Shown here piece after piece: positions 24,286 to 35,654 of a stretch of 64,000 bases of DNA; the first letter of the stretch is position 1; every line of letters starts with the position of its first letter. The notes beneath the pieces are model-generated. The model was not told the DNA's origin, made no database searches, and was given only the letters and a program-made list of their open reading frames with translations. A program made the translations under genes and the position numbers. Where the stretch lies: assembly GCF_963678975.1 (NCBI RefSeq), contig NC_089281.1, forward strand, positions 7,031,277-7,095,276. Reading direction: 5' to 3'. The stretch comes from Dysidea avara (Eukaryota > Porifera > Demospongiae > Dictyoceratida > Dysideidae).

Positions 24286-25079
24286 TTTTATTTTCATATT
24301 TTGTACCTTTTGGTGTCATATTTTTCTAATTTTTCTAAGTTATAATTGTAACATACTGTACCTAATGGCTTTTATAAACAACAGGCACACCGTGACTGAC
24401 TAAGTCACGAGATGCTTGCACATGCACACTTAGGAATGCTGTAAATATAGCCAGGGCTCAACCCAGAATATTAACCTAGAGGAGGCGAAGTAAGTCGCTT
24501 CGGATTCTTGGGGGGTCTGGGGGCATGCTCCCCCAGGAAAATTTTGAAAATTTAGGTGTAAATATACTCAATTTTGGTGAAATTTTACTGTGATGCCATT
24601 GAATATTGACCATTGGATTAGACAACCTTGGGATCAATTAAACCTTTCCATTTCTCAAGGCTTTAGGTATAAACCTGGGGGGGAATAGCTAACCCAGGGG
24701 CGGCCTGTGCCCCCTACCCCCCTCCCCCCTAGATTAACCCCGATAGCAAAAAAAATCCTACGTTACGGGCTGGTAAATATAGCCACTTCCTATAATTAAA
24801 CATTTGTTATTTCATAGATCTACCAATCTATACCAATAGAAGTACTAGATTGTTCTAGAATATTCTATGTATGTTCTGTTAGAAGTCCTCAAAAAAAATG
24901 AGCACTCTATTAGAGTATTACAATAATATTATCAAATATATTCATGCAATGTAATACATTTATAAGTCTGCCTTCAATAATCATCATTGTGTCTGCGTAG
25001 AAAAGAAATGTGAGTAAAACCAAACCTCAAAGTCAGCCATAGGCTGGTTTTGGAACCTTATAAAGTGCAAAAAGAAGTG
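24286..25079. other. intergenic with hAT-type fragment
   Basis: 24508-24560 carries the GGGGGCATGCTCCCCCAGG phrase followed by AAAATTTTGAAAA, shared with other hAT-like fragments in the window. A CTCTATTAGAGTA motif is at 24905-24917. Nothing else recognised. Confidence 0.45.
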
Positions 25080-25361
25080 AAATCCACACACAAAAAAACA
25101 GCCAAGCTGTGAAAAAAATGGTGCAACCTTAAAAGCCTGGGTGAAAGAAGTTGTGAAATCAAAGATGGCGGCCAAGAAATGGCTGCAATGATGTTGATGC
25201 TAAAAAAATTTAATAATGGCTGTGTGCCTTGTTAAAATTTATCAGCATTAACATCTTTGCAGCCATTTCTTGCCCACCACCTTTGATTTCACAATAGTTT
25301 TCACCCAGGATTTTTAAGGCCTCACCATTTTTCACAGCTTGGCTGTTTTGTGTGGATTCTC
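25080..25361. mobile_element. hairpin MITE with about 115 bp arms
   Basis: The left arm (AATCCACACA, AACAGCCAAGCTGTGAAAAA, GTGAAATCAAAGATGGCGGC, AAGAAATGGCTGCAATGATG) is repeated inverted at about 25250-25361 with scattered differences. No coding sense. Confidence 0.8.
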
Positions 25362-25439
25362 TTATCAATCAATATTTTGAAATGATATTCATTTCTTGAA
25401 AAGTTCTAATATAACAAGTAGTAGGGATATAACACTTCT

Positions 25440-25865
25440 TATTATTTTACTGTGATTTAATATCATCACTACTCCAGCTTGTCTCAGTACTTTTTTATCG
25501 ATGTGCTATGGTCCCTACTCTAGTTGAAAATTCCACATTTTTTTGTGTACTTGTTTGGTAACTTTTCTGCGTAAACAATTATCATGACTGGTAAACCCAC
25601 GCATACCGCCGGCATCAAAAGAAAGAAATGGTGCCGTGTGCCCCAGTTATATCAATTATCATCTGAAAAGTGAAGTATCCATTACGCTTCGTTGTCAGCT
25701 ATGTATGTTCAACCTGTTACACAGCAGTATGAATCAAGAACTGTTCAAAAAGCACCTCTGCAATCAAAGTAGCCACTATGAAAAATTATGACGATTTCCA
25801 ATACGAAGGGAAGCCATCACATGCTACTGCCAAATTGACACTTTTTGCTGCCTTTTGTCATCCTT
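25440..25865 (+). repeat. R2 dispersed repeat, copy 2
   Basis: Matches 241-500 (GTAAACCCACGCATACC, CAAGAACTGTTCAAAAAGCA, CTGCAATCAAAGTAGCC). It stops abruptly at about 25860, where the pogo relic begins. Confidence 0.6.
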
Positions 25866-25867
25866 GC

Positions 25868-26580
25868 CTACTACTCCTCCACAATCCATGGTGTTGCAGG
25901 AACATAACATCTGGTCATGAGTTCATGAGGAATTTCATCCATTGCAACGATGTTCTTTTTCTCAAACAAGAACTTCTCCTTCACTTTGTCGAAATCTTCA
26001 ACATCAATCTTGGCTGCACTGCAAGCCTTACGCTTGACATATCCCATATGTTTGAGCAAATTCTTTGCCCATGCATCTCTTAATTTGATTCCTCCACCAT
26101 TCTCAGCAAGTTGGTTTGCATCATGGCTCATGATGATCCCAGATGCAGCAACTATGACTACAGAAGTCTTTACGGCTAATCCACTTTTCCTAGTTTGCTT
26201 AATGTACTCTTGCACCTAGGCATCCAGCTCTGCTCCAATTAACAGCAGTCTTCATTCATGGCAATTCTTGAATTTGCTTGGTACTGCCTTCAGCAGTGTC
26301 ATCGAGGTCTTCAGCAGTGTCAGATGCATCTTCAGTAGCTTTATTTGACGATTGTTTGGGCTTTTTGAATGTAGAGTGGTACTGATTCTTCCACCTTCTT
26401 ACGGAGGTTTCCGTTAGCCTATACTTTGGGTATTTACGAGCATAATATTGCATAGACGATGTAACGCCATGTTCCAATGCCCGCTTACCCACTTCAAACA
26501 GTTGTGTTGGTGGAGTAAGAATCAAGTATGGAGATCTTCCACCAGATGGTTTCTCATTTAACGTTGGCCATTTTAATCGC
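25868..26580 (-). pseudogene. pogo/Tigger-type transposase N-terminal relic
   Basis: Two minus-strand frames join as one degraded protein. The upstream part (26256 to about 26565) has KPSGGRSPYLILTPP, GVTSSMQYYARKYPKYRL and TSVRRWKNQY. The downstream part (25871-26215) has VIVAASGIIMSHDANQLAEN, KLRDAWAKNLLKHMGYVKRK and VAMDEIPHELM. These match the helix-turn-helix DNA-binding and linker region preceding the DDE core in pogo-like transposases; the DDE catalytic core itself is absent. A stop and a frameshift lie between about 26216 and 26255. Inactive. Confidence 0.75.
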
Positions 26581-26712
26581 CTTAGGTGGCTCCTTCTTGC
26601 TTAGCGGACCAGTTGGATCAGGAAAGCTACTAGATGACACAAGTTTGAAATACTTCAGAATGCCAGGTCAGCAGATCCTGTCACCATAATTTTATTTTGT
26701 TTATTTTTATTT

Positions 26713-26732
26713 GGGGGGGGGGGGGGGGGGGG
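26713..26732. repeat. G20 homopolymer
   Basis: An uninterrupted run of 20 G. Length is likely unreliable in any sequencing read. Confidence 0.9.
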
Positions 26733-26957
26733 AGGGCAGACAGCAAAGCTGATTAATCCCAAACAATTACAAATTATAAGTGCTGTACATTCAAGTTTGA
26801 AAACATAGATTAAGTGTTCATATATTACAGCCTAAGGTAGTCTCATTTCGTCATGTGTCACAGAATCATGATACAGTATATATTTCATAGTTATAGCACG
26901 GTTATGAGGGATATGACAAAAATATATGCACGAGTGCCCACAGGGCACAAGTGCATA

Positions 26958-27146
26958 TACCATATAGCCTAAATATTTCGAGGGAAAAAACTTTTGCTGA
27001 TTTCACAGTTTTGGGGAAAGTTTTAGCCTTGAAATATTTAGACCTCCATATAGTCTAATACATTTTAGGAGTGTTTGCAAATCCGCGAAAATTATATTTT
27101 TTGCAACATTGAAATATTTGCCCCTCGAAATATTTAGGCTATACAG
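26958..27146. mobile_element. MITE, CCTAAATATTTCGAGGG family, copy 1
   Basis: Inverted ends TATAGCCTAAATATTTCGAG and its complement at 27122-27143; the interior phrase TTAGCCTTGAAATATTTAGA and TTTGCAAATCCGCGAAAA are shared with copy 2 at 61513-61722. Confidence 0.85.
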
Positions 27147-27254
27147 CATTTTGTTATATCCCGAGTAATCATGAACTGCTATATTCTACACCTCAGTAGA
27201 TAAAACAATTATTGATACAGACCAAACCTTCGTTCACAAGGGTCTGGCTATGCC

Positions 27255-28145
27255 AGACTAGGTGTGGTCATCATGCATGTGTCTAATTACTATTGAATGG
27301 TAGCTGATGCTCTCAATGTTCGCTTTGCATTCAATATAGGTAACTATTTGATGTGCATGAGCTTCACATGTGGCCAAATTAAACAGAGGTGACCATGGAG
27401 CTTTGTAATTAACAGCCTAAGCCGAATATCTGTATATAAGTGTTTGGAGAGTATAAAAGGTGCTCTTTCTTGATCAGATTCAAGCATTACAAGCAGTGCC
27501 ACTCGACCAATAATAATTTTTTGGGCTGATAATTCTGAACATTCAGACAGGTCACTTTTGCAGCTCCTGCAGCCAGACGGAGAAAGCTGCAGGTCTGAAA
27601 ATTTGCATGTAAGAGTCTATGGCCTAGACCTCTCCAAGGGCATAGCAAGAGCAGGAATTTTCTTTGTGGGTTGTGTCCGATTCAATAGTGGTTGAACATT
27701 GGAGGCTTACTCTATGTTTGTATAACCTTCACAGCTTCCCTCATACTTAAGAACATTATTACACAAGCATACATTTTTATTTAGCCACAACCAAAGGGGG
27801 TGTTACTTCAATAACTGTGGTCGCTGGTCAAAGTGAAAAGTCAAACAAACAAGGCCAAATTTACGTGATGGACAAGCTGTTTTCCCAGCATGATCAAAAG
27901 CTGCTCGAGTAAGTAGTGGTTGAAAATAAACTGAACCGGATCAGTAGACAAAAACAACTTTTACAAAAGCCAACGGTCAAAACTGAAAATTGATCTTGAC
28001 CACATGCAATCACAGATTGTAATAAAGTACTAGTCTTGTGCCCAGACTGTGTTTCCTTTTGTGTGGGGGTGGAGTGGGGGTGGAGGCCCCATACAAAAAG
28101 AAAAGAAGTGGTCTAGGCACTGACGAGACTAGTAAAGTACAGTGC
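27255..28145 (+). repeat. R1 repeat unit, copy D
   Basis: Aligned with 5105-6010, including the terminal AGACTG/AGACCG palindrome (about 28032-28140). The conserved R1 frame is shifted once, near 27525. There is no adjoining hairpin element, so the unit can exist alone. Confidence 0.65.
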
Positions 28146-28480
28146 CTATTCACAGCAAAAACTGGTGCTCGTGAAATCAGAGTATTGTACTCTTAAAATT
28201 AGTTGATTTTATGTTTCCCTGAGGCAAGCACACTTTTCTTGATTTAAGGAATGGTATGCTAATTATTAGAAGATATTATACTAATAATAAGAGCAATGCA
28301 CTGAAAATTAGAGTATCTGGCATAATAAATAATTCTGTTGTTTAGTAGCAGTGTACTTATTTCTAGTAGGGCGCTCTTGGATTTGGTTTCTTGTTGTGTG
28401 TACCTATTATGCCCCTGGGTGTCCATTTGATCACACTATGGAATGCATGTAACTACAGGAATGTTAAGACATGTAACATT
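28146..28480. other. intergenic, nothing recognised
   Basis: AT-rich, no supported feature. Confidence 0.4.
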
Positions 28481-28985
28481 CAGTGTTGAGGGTAACGCGT
28501 TACATAAGTAAATAATAATTATTACTTTTGTGGTAACAAAGTAATATAGCAAAATATGCTGTAAAAACAGGTAATATAACTCAAGTTATTTATTTGCAAA
28601 TGTAACCCATTACCTAAGTAATGAAGTTACTATAACAAGTCTAATATTATGTAATATTATTACTTTAAGTAACAAAGTTACTAATCTCGATTGAGTAATG
28701 CCTAGCCACTACGAAGTAACGAAGTCTACTGAATGAAGCTTATTCACCAGCTTCTTGCTTATAACCAAGATTTGCACATTGTCCAACAACGCAATCATGT
28801 CACGTGATAAAGTGGTAGTTTCACACGTGACAGTTTAAGGCTGTGGACACAAAGTAATATAATATGTAATATTATTATAATTACTTTATTATATGGGTAA
28901 TATGTAACTGTAACTAAATAGTTCAGCTGTAAATGATATGTAATATGTAACAAGTTACATTTAAAAAGTAACTGTCCCAACACTG
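28481..28985. mobile_element. hAT MITE, CAGTGTTGGG family, copy 2
   Basis: Starts CAGTGTTGAGGGTAACGCG, ends CCCAACACTG, with direct repeats GTAACATT (28473-28480) and GTAACATC (28986-28993), an 8-base target duplication with one difference. Same interior as 16316-16828. Confidence 0.9.
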
Positions 28986-29264
28986 GTAACATCTAACAGT
29001 ATTTTTGGTATGAGATAATAACTTACAGTACTTCCATCTGTCCTTATTAAACTCTGTTATCAAAATGTACAAGAAACCTATATCAAGTAGTGTTACTTTT
29101 ATTTAGTTGAATTAATGGGATATGGAATCAGTGGTTTTTTTTTTTTTTCAGCTAATCACTGCTTCAGTCTTGATCGGCACCAGTGTAAAGTCTAAGTTGG
29201 AGGTCATCTGTGTGCTGTTCAACCATCATGACACACTGACCATTCAACTGACCATCAAGTCAAG
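28986..29264. other. intergenic, nothing recognised
   Basis: A T14 run at about 29134-29147. No gene recognised. Confidence 0.4.
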
Positions 29265-29733
29265 TAGTTTCGCATGGTCAGACCGCTTTTTTCTGTGTAT
29301 TGGGTGGGGAAAAAGGGTCTGGTGCAACTCCAATAGCTGTTTACTTCTGAACCATCCCCAGACACTGGAGATGCTAATTGAACAACATTGGTCGCAAAGG
29401 AGGCGCCAATGACGTCATTAAGTAAACTCGAGATGGCTTCCATCTGTTTATCCTTTAAATGAATCTTAATTTGCTCCGATGTCTCTTTTATAGCATCTTG
29501 AAAGTTCATCCTCATCGTGTAACAAGACTCATAACCAGACCAGGAGTGTACAAATATTCCCATGTCATCATTGGTTTACTAATGTCATTGGCACCTCCTT
29601 TGCAGCCAATGTTATTCAATTAGCACCCCCAGAGTCTGGGGACAGCTCAGAAGTAAGCAGCTATTGGAGTTGCACCAGATCTTTTTTTCTCCACACAATA
29701 CACAAAAAAAAGCGGTCTGGCCACGTGAGACTA
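29265..29733 (-). mobile_element. hairpin MITE carrying a RecQ-helicase-like fragment
   Basis: About 150 bp inverted arms begin TAGTTTCGCATGGTCAGACC (left) and the complement of TAGTCTCACGTGGCCAGACC (right) and share CTGGTGCAACTCCAATAGCT. Between them the minus strand reads MNFQDAIKETSEQIKIHL then KDKQMEAISSLL (about 29410-29510). This resembles the region just upstream of helicase motif I in RecQ-like proteins of cnidarians and sponges; the Walker A motif itself is not present. I read it as a captured gene piece. Assignment of the peptide is tentative. Confidence 0.6.
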
Positions 29734-29910
29734 CAAGTCAAGCGCTAGCAGTCAGATCATGTATATCCCTCCAAAAAGTTCGCAGCAAGCTGACCCATCT
29801 CACGGCAAGTGGCAATACCCCAGTGGTCAAACTGTATTTCAGTTTCAGTAAAACACAAGAGTACATCCCAGTAACTTATACCCATGATGGCATCCACACT
29901 TTACATGTAC

Positions 29911-30370
29911 ATTTATTTATTTATTTATTTGTTTTACTGTGTAGAAATCACACAAGATTATAACGCACAGATATAATTACTTAAGTTATTACAAAACTGA
30001 TCTAAGGAGGGAGAATTAACTACGTAGGGGGGGAGGGAGTGGGTTCCAAAGCTTAATTACTGAGGGGGAAAAGGAATATTTATATGAATCAAAGTTTGTC
30101 ATTAGTTGTTGAAAATATCCATTCCTTAATCGAGGGTCACAAGGGATAAAGAAATCTTTAGGTATGTCAATGCGATCATTAATAATCTTATACATCATTA
30201 TGAGTTTAGCCGGCTCTGGCTCTTCTCTGTAGTGTAATAGGTAAATCTAGTGTAGTCAGCATATTAGTAACACTGGAGTATCTCGAAAAATTATTTAGAC
30301 AGAATCTGGCAGCTCTCTTCTGGATGGCTTCAATTTTATTTATAGTGATTGTTGTGTGTGGATCTCAAAC
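29911..30370 (-). mobile_element. LINE 3' end (CR1/L2-like)
   Basis: The frame 30016-30198 ends IINDRIDIPKDFFIP ... YSFSPSVIKLWNPLPP, the hallmark C-terminus of CR1/L2-type non-LTR polyproteins. A (TAAA)n-type tail is at about 29911-29935 on the minus strand. Confidence 0.78.
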
Positions 30371-30939
30371 ATTGTACACAACTATAGATATATAGTATAT
30401 TCTATGTACCCATGACACAACAAAATGCACAAGGAACATTACCTGCACGATCGGAAATTTCGGACAATGCATCAACAGCTGAACAAGAAGGTACCAGGGT
30501 CGAAGAAAGAAGGAGCGTCAAAAATTAGTCTAGTTCCCAGCCGCCCACGTGGACGAGACATTGCTGCAAAAAAACACTGATTGGCTAGATTTGATTTATT
30601 GTTTATCCTCACAGTAGTCGGTAGAGCACTTAAACATCTAGTATGGCAAGGGGTACTGGATACCCCAGGGGAAAATGAAAAAGATAGATCATTAACTGGG
30701 TACTCCGGAGCTACCCGGCTACCAGGACTCAAGTTTACATTGGCAATTTCCTTTTTCGATTATGACTATGATTTAGTACTGGAAAGACAACAATACAGTT
30801 GATTATATCCAGGAGGATTAAAATCCTCAGAAAGTTAAAAAAGGGTTAATTCAACAAATCTGAATCTAAGTTATGAATGTGATATTAGTTGAGATTCTTA
30901 GTAGCTTTATATGCAAGACATTGATTGATGGAATGTGAC
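30371..30939. other. insert separating two LINE pieces
   Basis: 30418-30510 resembles 8236-8345. 30600-30760 has an open frame (30581-30802) without recognised motif. Confidence 0.4.
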
Positions 30940-31630
30940 TCCTATAATATGGATACTGGTTCTTTAGCCAGTGTATATGCTATAAGTGGTTATTATAGAC
31001 GATTTATTTCTAGAACATTGTAGGAAAACACATTTTTCAACATTAAGTTTCATTTAGGTCTGTGGAAGATTTTATTCAGATCTTGTTGTAAAATGTTACT
31101 ATCTTCTTTTGAATATATTATTCTGTAGATCATACAGTCATCTGCGAAGAGGCGAATTGAAGAGTTGATATCTTTAACCATGTCATTGATGTAGAGTAAA
31201 AACATTAATGACCCAAGGACGGTGCCTTGAGGAACACCTGACTTAACTGGTTGGATGTTTCATTATTCAAATTACTCTTTGTTTATGTTGTGTTAGCCTG
31301 GCTTTGATCCAGTGATGAAGATTACTTTGTATATTGTGATAGTTTCCGGCTGTATTAAACGTTTATGTGGAACTGAGTCAAAGGCTTTAGAAAAGTCTAG
31401 TAAAACATGATCTATAACTTCAAGAATTTCTTCTGTCGGCATTACAAGTTGAGATTGACATGAGTACTGTGGCCTAAAGCCATACTGGTAATTACTGAGG
31501 ATATTGTTTTGGTCTAGGTGGTTCATAATTGAGTGAAAAATAATATGTTCCATTATCTTGCAACACATAGAGGTAAGAGATATTGGTCGATAATTGTTAG
31601 CACAGTTGCGGTTGTCTTTCTTATACAGGG
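30940..31630 (-). pseudogene. LINE reverse transcriptase fragment
   Basis: Reading 31600 down to 30960: NYRPISLTSMCCKIMEHII, YQYGFRPQYSCQSQL, LLDFSKAFDSVPHKRLI, then in another frame SGVPQGTVLGSLMFLLYIND and SIRLFADDCMIYRII. The catalytic Asp of motif A and the FADD of motif C are recognisable. Frameshifts occur between FDSVPHKRL and SGVPQG. It is probably the same insertion as 29911-30370, split by 30371-30939. Confidence 0.85.
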
Positions 31631-31664
31631 ACCACGTTTGCTGTTAACCAGTTGGAACTGTCAA

Positions 31665-33130
31665 TTGACAGTTAGTTATCTGTAGCTCCACCTCCATTGA
31701 ATGTAATAACCATCATGATGATCAGGAGTATATGCAGTTTGATTCACTTCATGTTGAAAAAAGGTGGTCATCATCATCAGTATACATGTCATCACCAGTG
31801 CTGGCTATGATAACGCCGTTACCCATGCATGCATGATGGCATTGCTACCAAATATTGGTAGGTTGTTTGTTAAATCTCAGCATTCCTCAAACTAATTTGA
31901 GAACTGTCTCTTCTGATTAGTGTGAATGACAACTTTTAGCCTTGATAAGAACCTGGATTGACAGGAAGTGGTGGGTGGCTTTGATAAGGTTGGTCAAACA
32001 TTTCTGCATTAGTTTTTCTAAAGTTTAGCCATTAAAGAGCCAGCACATAGCCTTTCAAACATCACCATCCATTTCAAAGCCTCATTCTGGCACCGCCACC
32101 CTTCACCCCATTGTTGCTGCACTCATGTTCCTCAAACTCAATCTCTTTGAAAAACTCAACTGACATGCTGCAGACAGCTAGCCAGCAAATACTCTGAAGT
32201 AGTAAAATGAAGTGAAAAGTTTATATGCTGACATGTTCACTACTATTGGTGGCTTAAACTATGTGGCTAAAGTCATTTATCTTGAAACTAGCAACGTGTG
32301 GTTGCTAGCTAGCTTAACATTCTGATAGAAAGTGTCACAAATAAGCTAGCTGTTACAGCTTCTTTGGTTAGATGGTTCCAAAAGTTAAAAATTAGTATTG
32401 AATTTTGCTACTAATATCTGCCACAGTATTCACTAAAGTTGTGATCTTCACTACTTTCCTGTAGTGAACGTCACATGATTATTGTGGCAGACATTAGATT
32501 AGTGGTGACATTTACCACTTTGTTTTTACTGTATATACTCTGTTCCTGTACACAAGCTGTTAGCCTAGTAGGTACAAATGTATCTCTAACTAAACTAATG
32601 AACAATTCAGCTAGACTACCTGCAAACAAAAGTGCGGGTCAATTTTCTCTTTTAATCTGTGGCCCTAACCCCATTGAATGCATAATCACCAACAGTGTGA
32701 TGATCATGAGGTAAGCAGTTTGATTCCCTTATTATGCTGAAAGAAGGTGGTCATCATCAATCTGATACAAATGTGATAGCCACCAGTGCTAGTCATGAAA
32801 TACTGCTATATCAATGTATGATGCAACATATTACTGGTGATACCATGCACAGTTACCCATGATACCACTGTACATTATCTATATGTTTACCGAGTCTCTT
32901 AGAATTCCTAGTGATTCAATAACTGTCAAATTTTAATGCATGCAGCTGGTATACATGCATATAGTATTCTGTTCCACATGTAGATGAATTTATAAATGCT
33001 TATTCTATCATGGGATAACAGAGGTATCATGTATACTTTTATTGCGCAGCAATTTCCATTATAATTTTTAATGATTGTACATACACGTGTATATATAATT
33101 TCAGTAATATTGGTAATGATACACTTCACA
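31665..33130. repeat. segmental duplication copy 2 (3' flank of T3)
   Basis: Pairs with 8912-9536 plus 10383-11150. It lacks the hAT-like insert, giving the empty site at about 32300-32320. No coding content. Confidence 0.8.
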
Positions 33131-33133
33131 GCA

Positions 33134-35342
33134 CTAATACATGGTTATCCTCTTATTAAGATGGTCACTGATATAGACATTTCCATTAGGAGCAATAGCT
33201 ATGTTACGGGGTTGATTAAACCGATTGTTACCACTTCCCTTGGAACCAAAGGTGTGAATGTGGCTATAGTGTTTGTCAAATATCAACACTTGATGGTCAT
33301 AACAGTCTGTCACTAATACAAACCCGTTACAATCAACAGTTAGAGATGATGGTAAGTTCAATTGACCCTTGCCACTAGCCTCAATGCCAAACTTGTGGAT
33401 GAAGGTACCATCAAGTTTAAATGACTGGATGCAGTGACCATAAGTGTTAGCTACTAATAAAGTATCGTCGAAAGTAACAGCAACATCCCATGGGAATTGG
33501 AACTGACCAGGTCCGCTACCATATGACCCAAATGAGAAGCAGTAGATACCATCTGTTTGATATACTGAAATACGGTGATTGCCACAGTCAGCAATGTACA
33601 CCTTGTTGTGATGGACTGTGATGCCAACGGGTAAGTTCAGTTCCTTGTCACTTGATCCCTTCCTTCCAAACTGAAGTAGATAATGACCACTACAATTAAA
33701 TTTCTGTACCCTGTGATTAAGTCCATCCACCACATACAAGAAATTATCATCATCAAATGATACTCCACATGGTTCATTAAACTGCCCAGCACCATCACCA
33801 CGACTGCCAAATTTCATCACCAGTTCATCTTGTTCATTAAATATGTAAACACAGTGATTGGTACTGTCAGATACTGCCCAGTGATGGTCACTACTGAAAG
33901 TCACACTCCTGGGTTTACCCATTTTACCATTATCATTGATGACTTTCTTGGATCTGCTCAATGTGGAGTAGTCTCTTGAAGCAGTCAATGAAAAGGGGCT
34001 TCCCTGAATGTTCTGCCCTCCGATAGTCACAGATAGTTGATAATGTCCTATCAGTTCAATGTTGAAGGATCCTGTGTATCTTCCATTATTGTTGTCCTTC
34101 ACTGTCACAGATTGGATGTTACCCCTCCCACTATCCAACTGTACCTTGACCACATTTCCTCCGCTAGTGAGAGGAGAACCTTTGACCTCTTTAGTGGTGA
34201 TAGTGAATTGAACCATTTGACCTGGTAACAGTACATGTGGAATATCACTGATTTCACTTTGTGGAGGGATTGGATTAAAGATATACCCAAGTTGTGGAAA
34301 TGGGGAAAATGGTGCAAAACAATAGACATACGATTCTACAGGATCAGTTTGAAGTTTATTATAATTGTCATTCACTTCAGAGACACAGTACACTAATAGT
34401 CTCACTCCCGATAAAATTGATATCTCATCATCACAGCTCTCTTCCACTTTACCAGCCAATTCATTCACATTCATCACATGAGCCTGGACATTCTGCACTT
34501 TTTCTAGTTGTGATGTCAGTAGCTTTACTTTATTACTCACTTTGTTGTGGAGCTCATTCTTCAGTTGCTTACGTTGCCCCTGGACCTTCTGTATCACATT
34601 GTCAAAGAATTGATCAATATCTCTGTCAACAGTTTTATGTTGTTGTAACACTCTCTCCATTGTGTCAGTGATGTTATCATGAGCCTGTGACAATTTTGTA
34701 ATTATGTCATTCAGTTGAGCAGTGGTCTTTTTTAGTTGTTCTCTGTGTTTGGCAGCTACCTCCTTGACTGCATCATGAAAATGTGTAGAATGAGCTTTAG
34801 TAGTACAGTAAAGACAAATTAGCTCTTCACATGTCTCACAATAAAACTTCATTTCTATGGTATGTTTCTTGCATATAGCAAGCTGTTTTTTTTGGCTTGA
34901 CTTCAATGACTTGCAATTTGGAGCGTAATTCATTTAGTGGTATGATGACATGTTGACGAGTGTTTCTGCTACGTCTGTGTTGGTCATCACATGGTTGACA
35001 CATGAACCACACACAGTCAGGACAGAATGTCACCACTGGATCATCTTCAACACAAGATTCACAATAAACTTCTTCCTCTCCTTTAATTTTTCTCTTTAGA
35101 ATACAATCATCTACAAGATGATTGATGAAGAAGTTGGTCTTCAAATTTTTCACTCCTTCTTCTGGGACATCTGCAACCTTTCTACATCGAGGGCATGTGA
35201 TCTTTTTGTCTTTCTCTAACTTGAACAGACATTCTTCACAGTAACAATGTTGACATGGTAAGGCTTTGGGATTCTTGTATAGTTGTAAGCATATAGGACA
35301 GGTAGTATGACTGGTGACTCTCTTTAGTTCTATAGTAGTCAT
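33134..35342 (-). CDS. T3, TRIM-NHL E3-ligase-like gene with one frameshift
   Basis: A single-exon gene of about 735 codons. The first frame starts at 35342 (MTTIELKRVTSH) and has a C3HC4 RING (C15, C18, C30, H32, C35, C38, CPRC) and B-box 1 (YCESC ... FCPDC ... CQPC ... RQHV). At a T8 run (34886-34893) the reading must move by one base; the second frame continues with B-box 2 (KHTIEMKFYCETCEELICLYC), coiled coil, a filamin-type domain (SVTVKDNNNGRYTGSF) and six NHL repeats, ending at 33134. Everything else is intact and equal in length to T4 and T5. One extra base in a homopolymer could be a sequencing error or a young null mutation. By family, the RING would act as a ubiquitin ligase and the NHL propeller would bind RNA or protein; this is inferred. 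Confidence 0.85.
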
Positions 35343-35654
35343 TCTCTCATATAATACGTTGCATGATCTGTAAATTTATTTATTATGTTACATTGTTTGC
35401 ATAAGGCAAGTATAGAAATTATATATAGATAAACCTACATATTTTGTAAACTCTACATGCATTCACAGAAATCATACAAATTATAATGTATTACAAGGCA
35501 TATATGCTTAGTGCATGGACACTATACACCAAAATGTGCAAATTTGCATAGTTATCCACATGATGCCAGAAGTTCGCACACAATGCAAAACGTTTCATTA
35601 GCTACCTATTTACCTGTTGAAATACGCAAACTTGAAGAGTGGCGAAACACGTCC
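35343..35654. other. 5' flank of T3
   Basis: About 300 bases upstream of T3; no clear TATA or initiator motif that I would defend. Confidence 0.35.

Noticed and set aside
34880..34900. Programmed ribosomal frameshift in T3
   Set aside because: No slippery heptamer with downstream structure is evident, and the intact paralogues T4 and T5 do not need it; an indel in a homopolymer is simpler.
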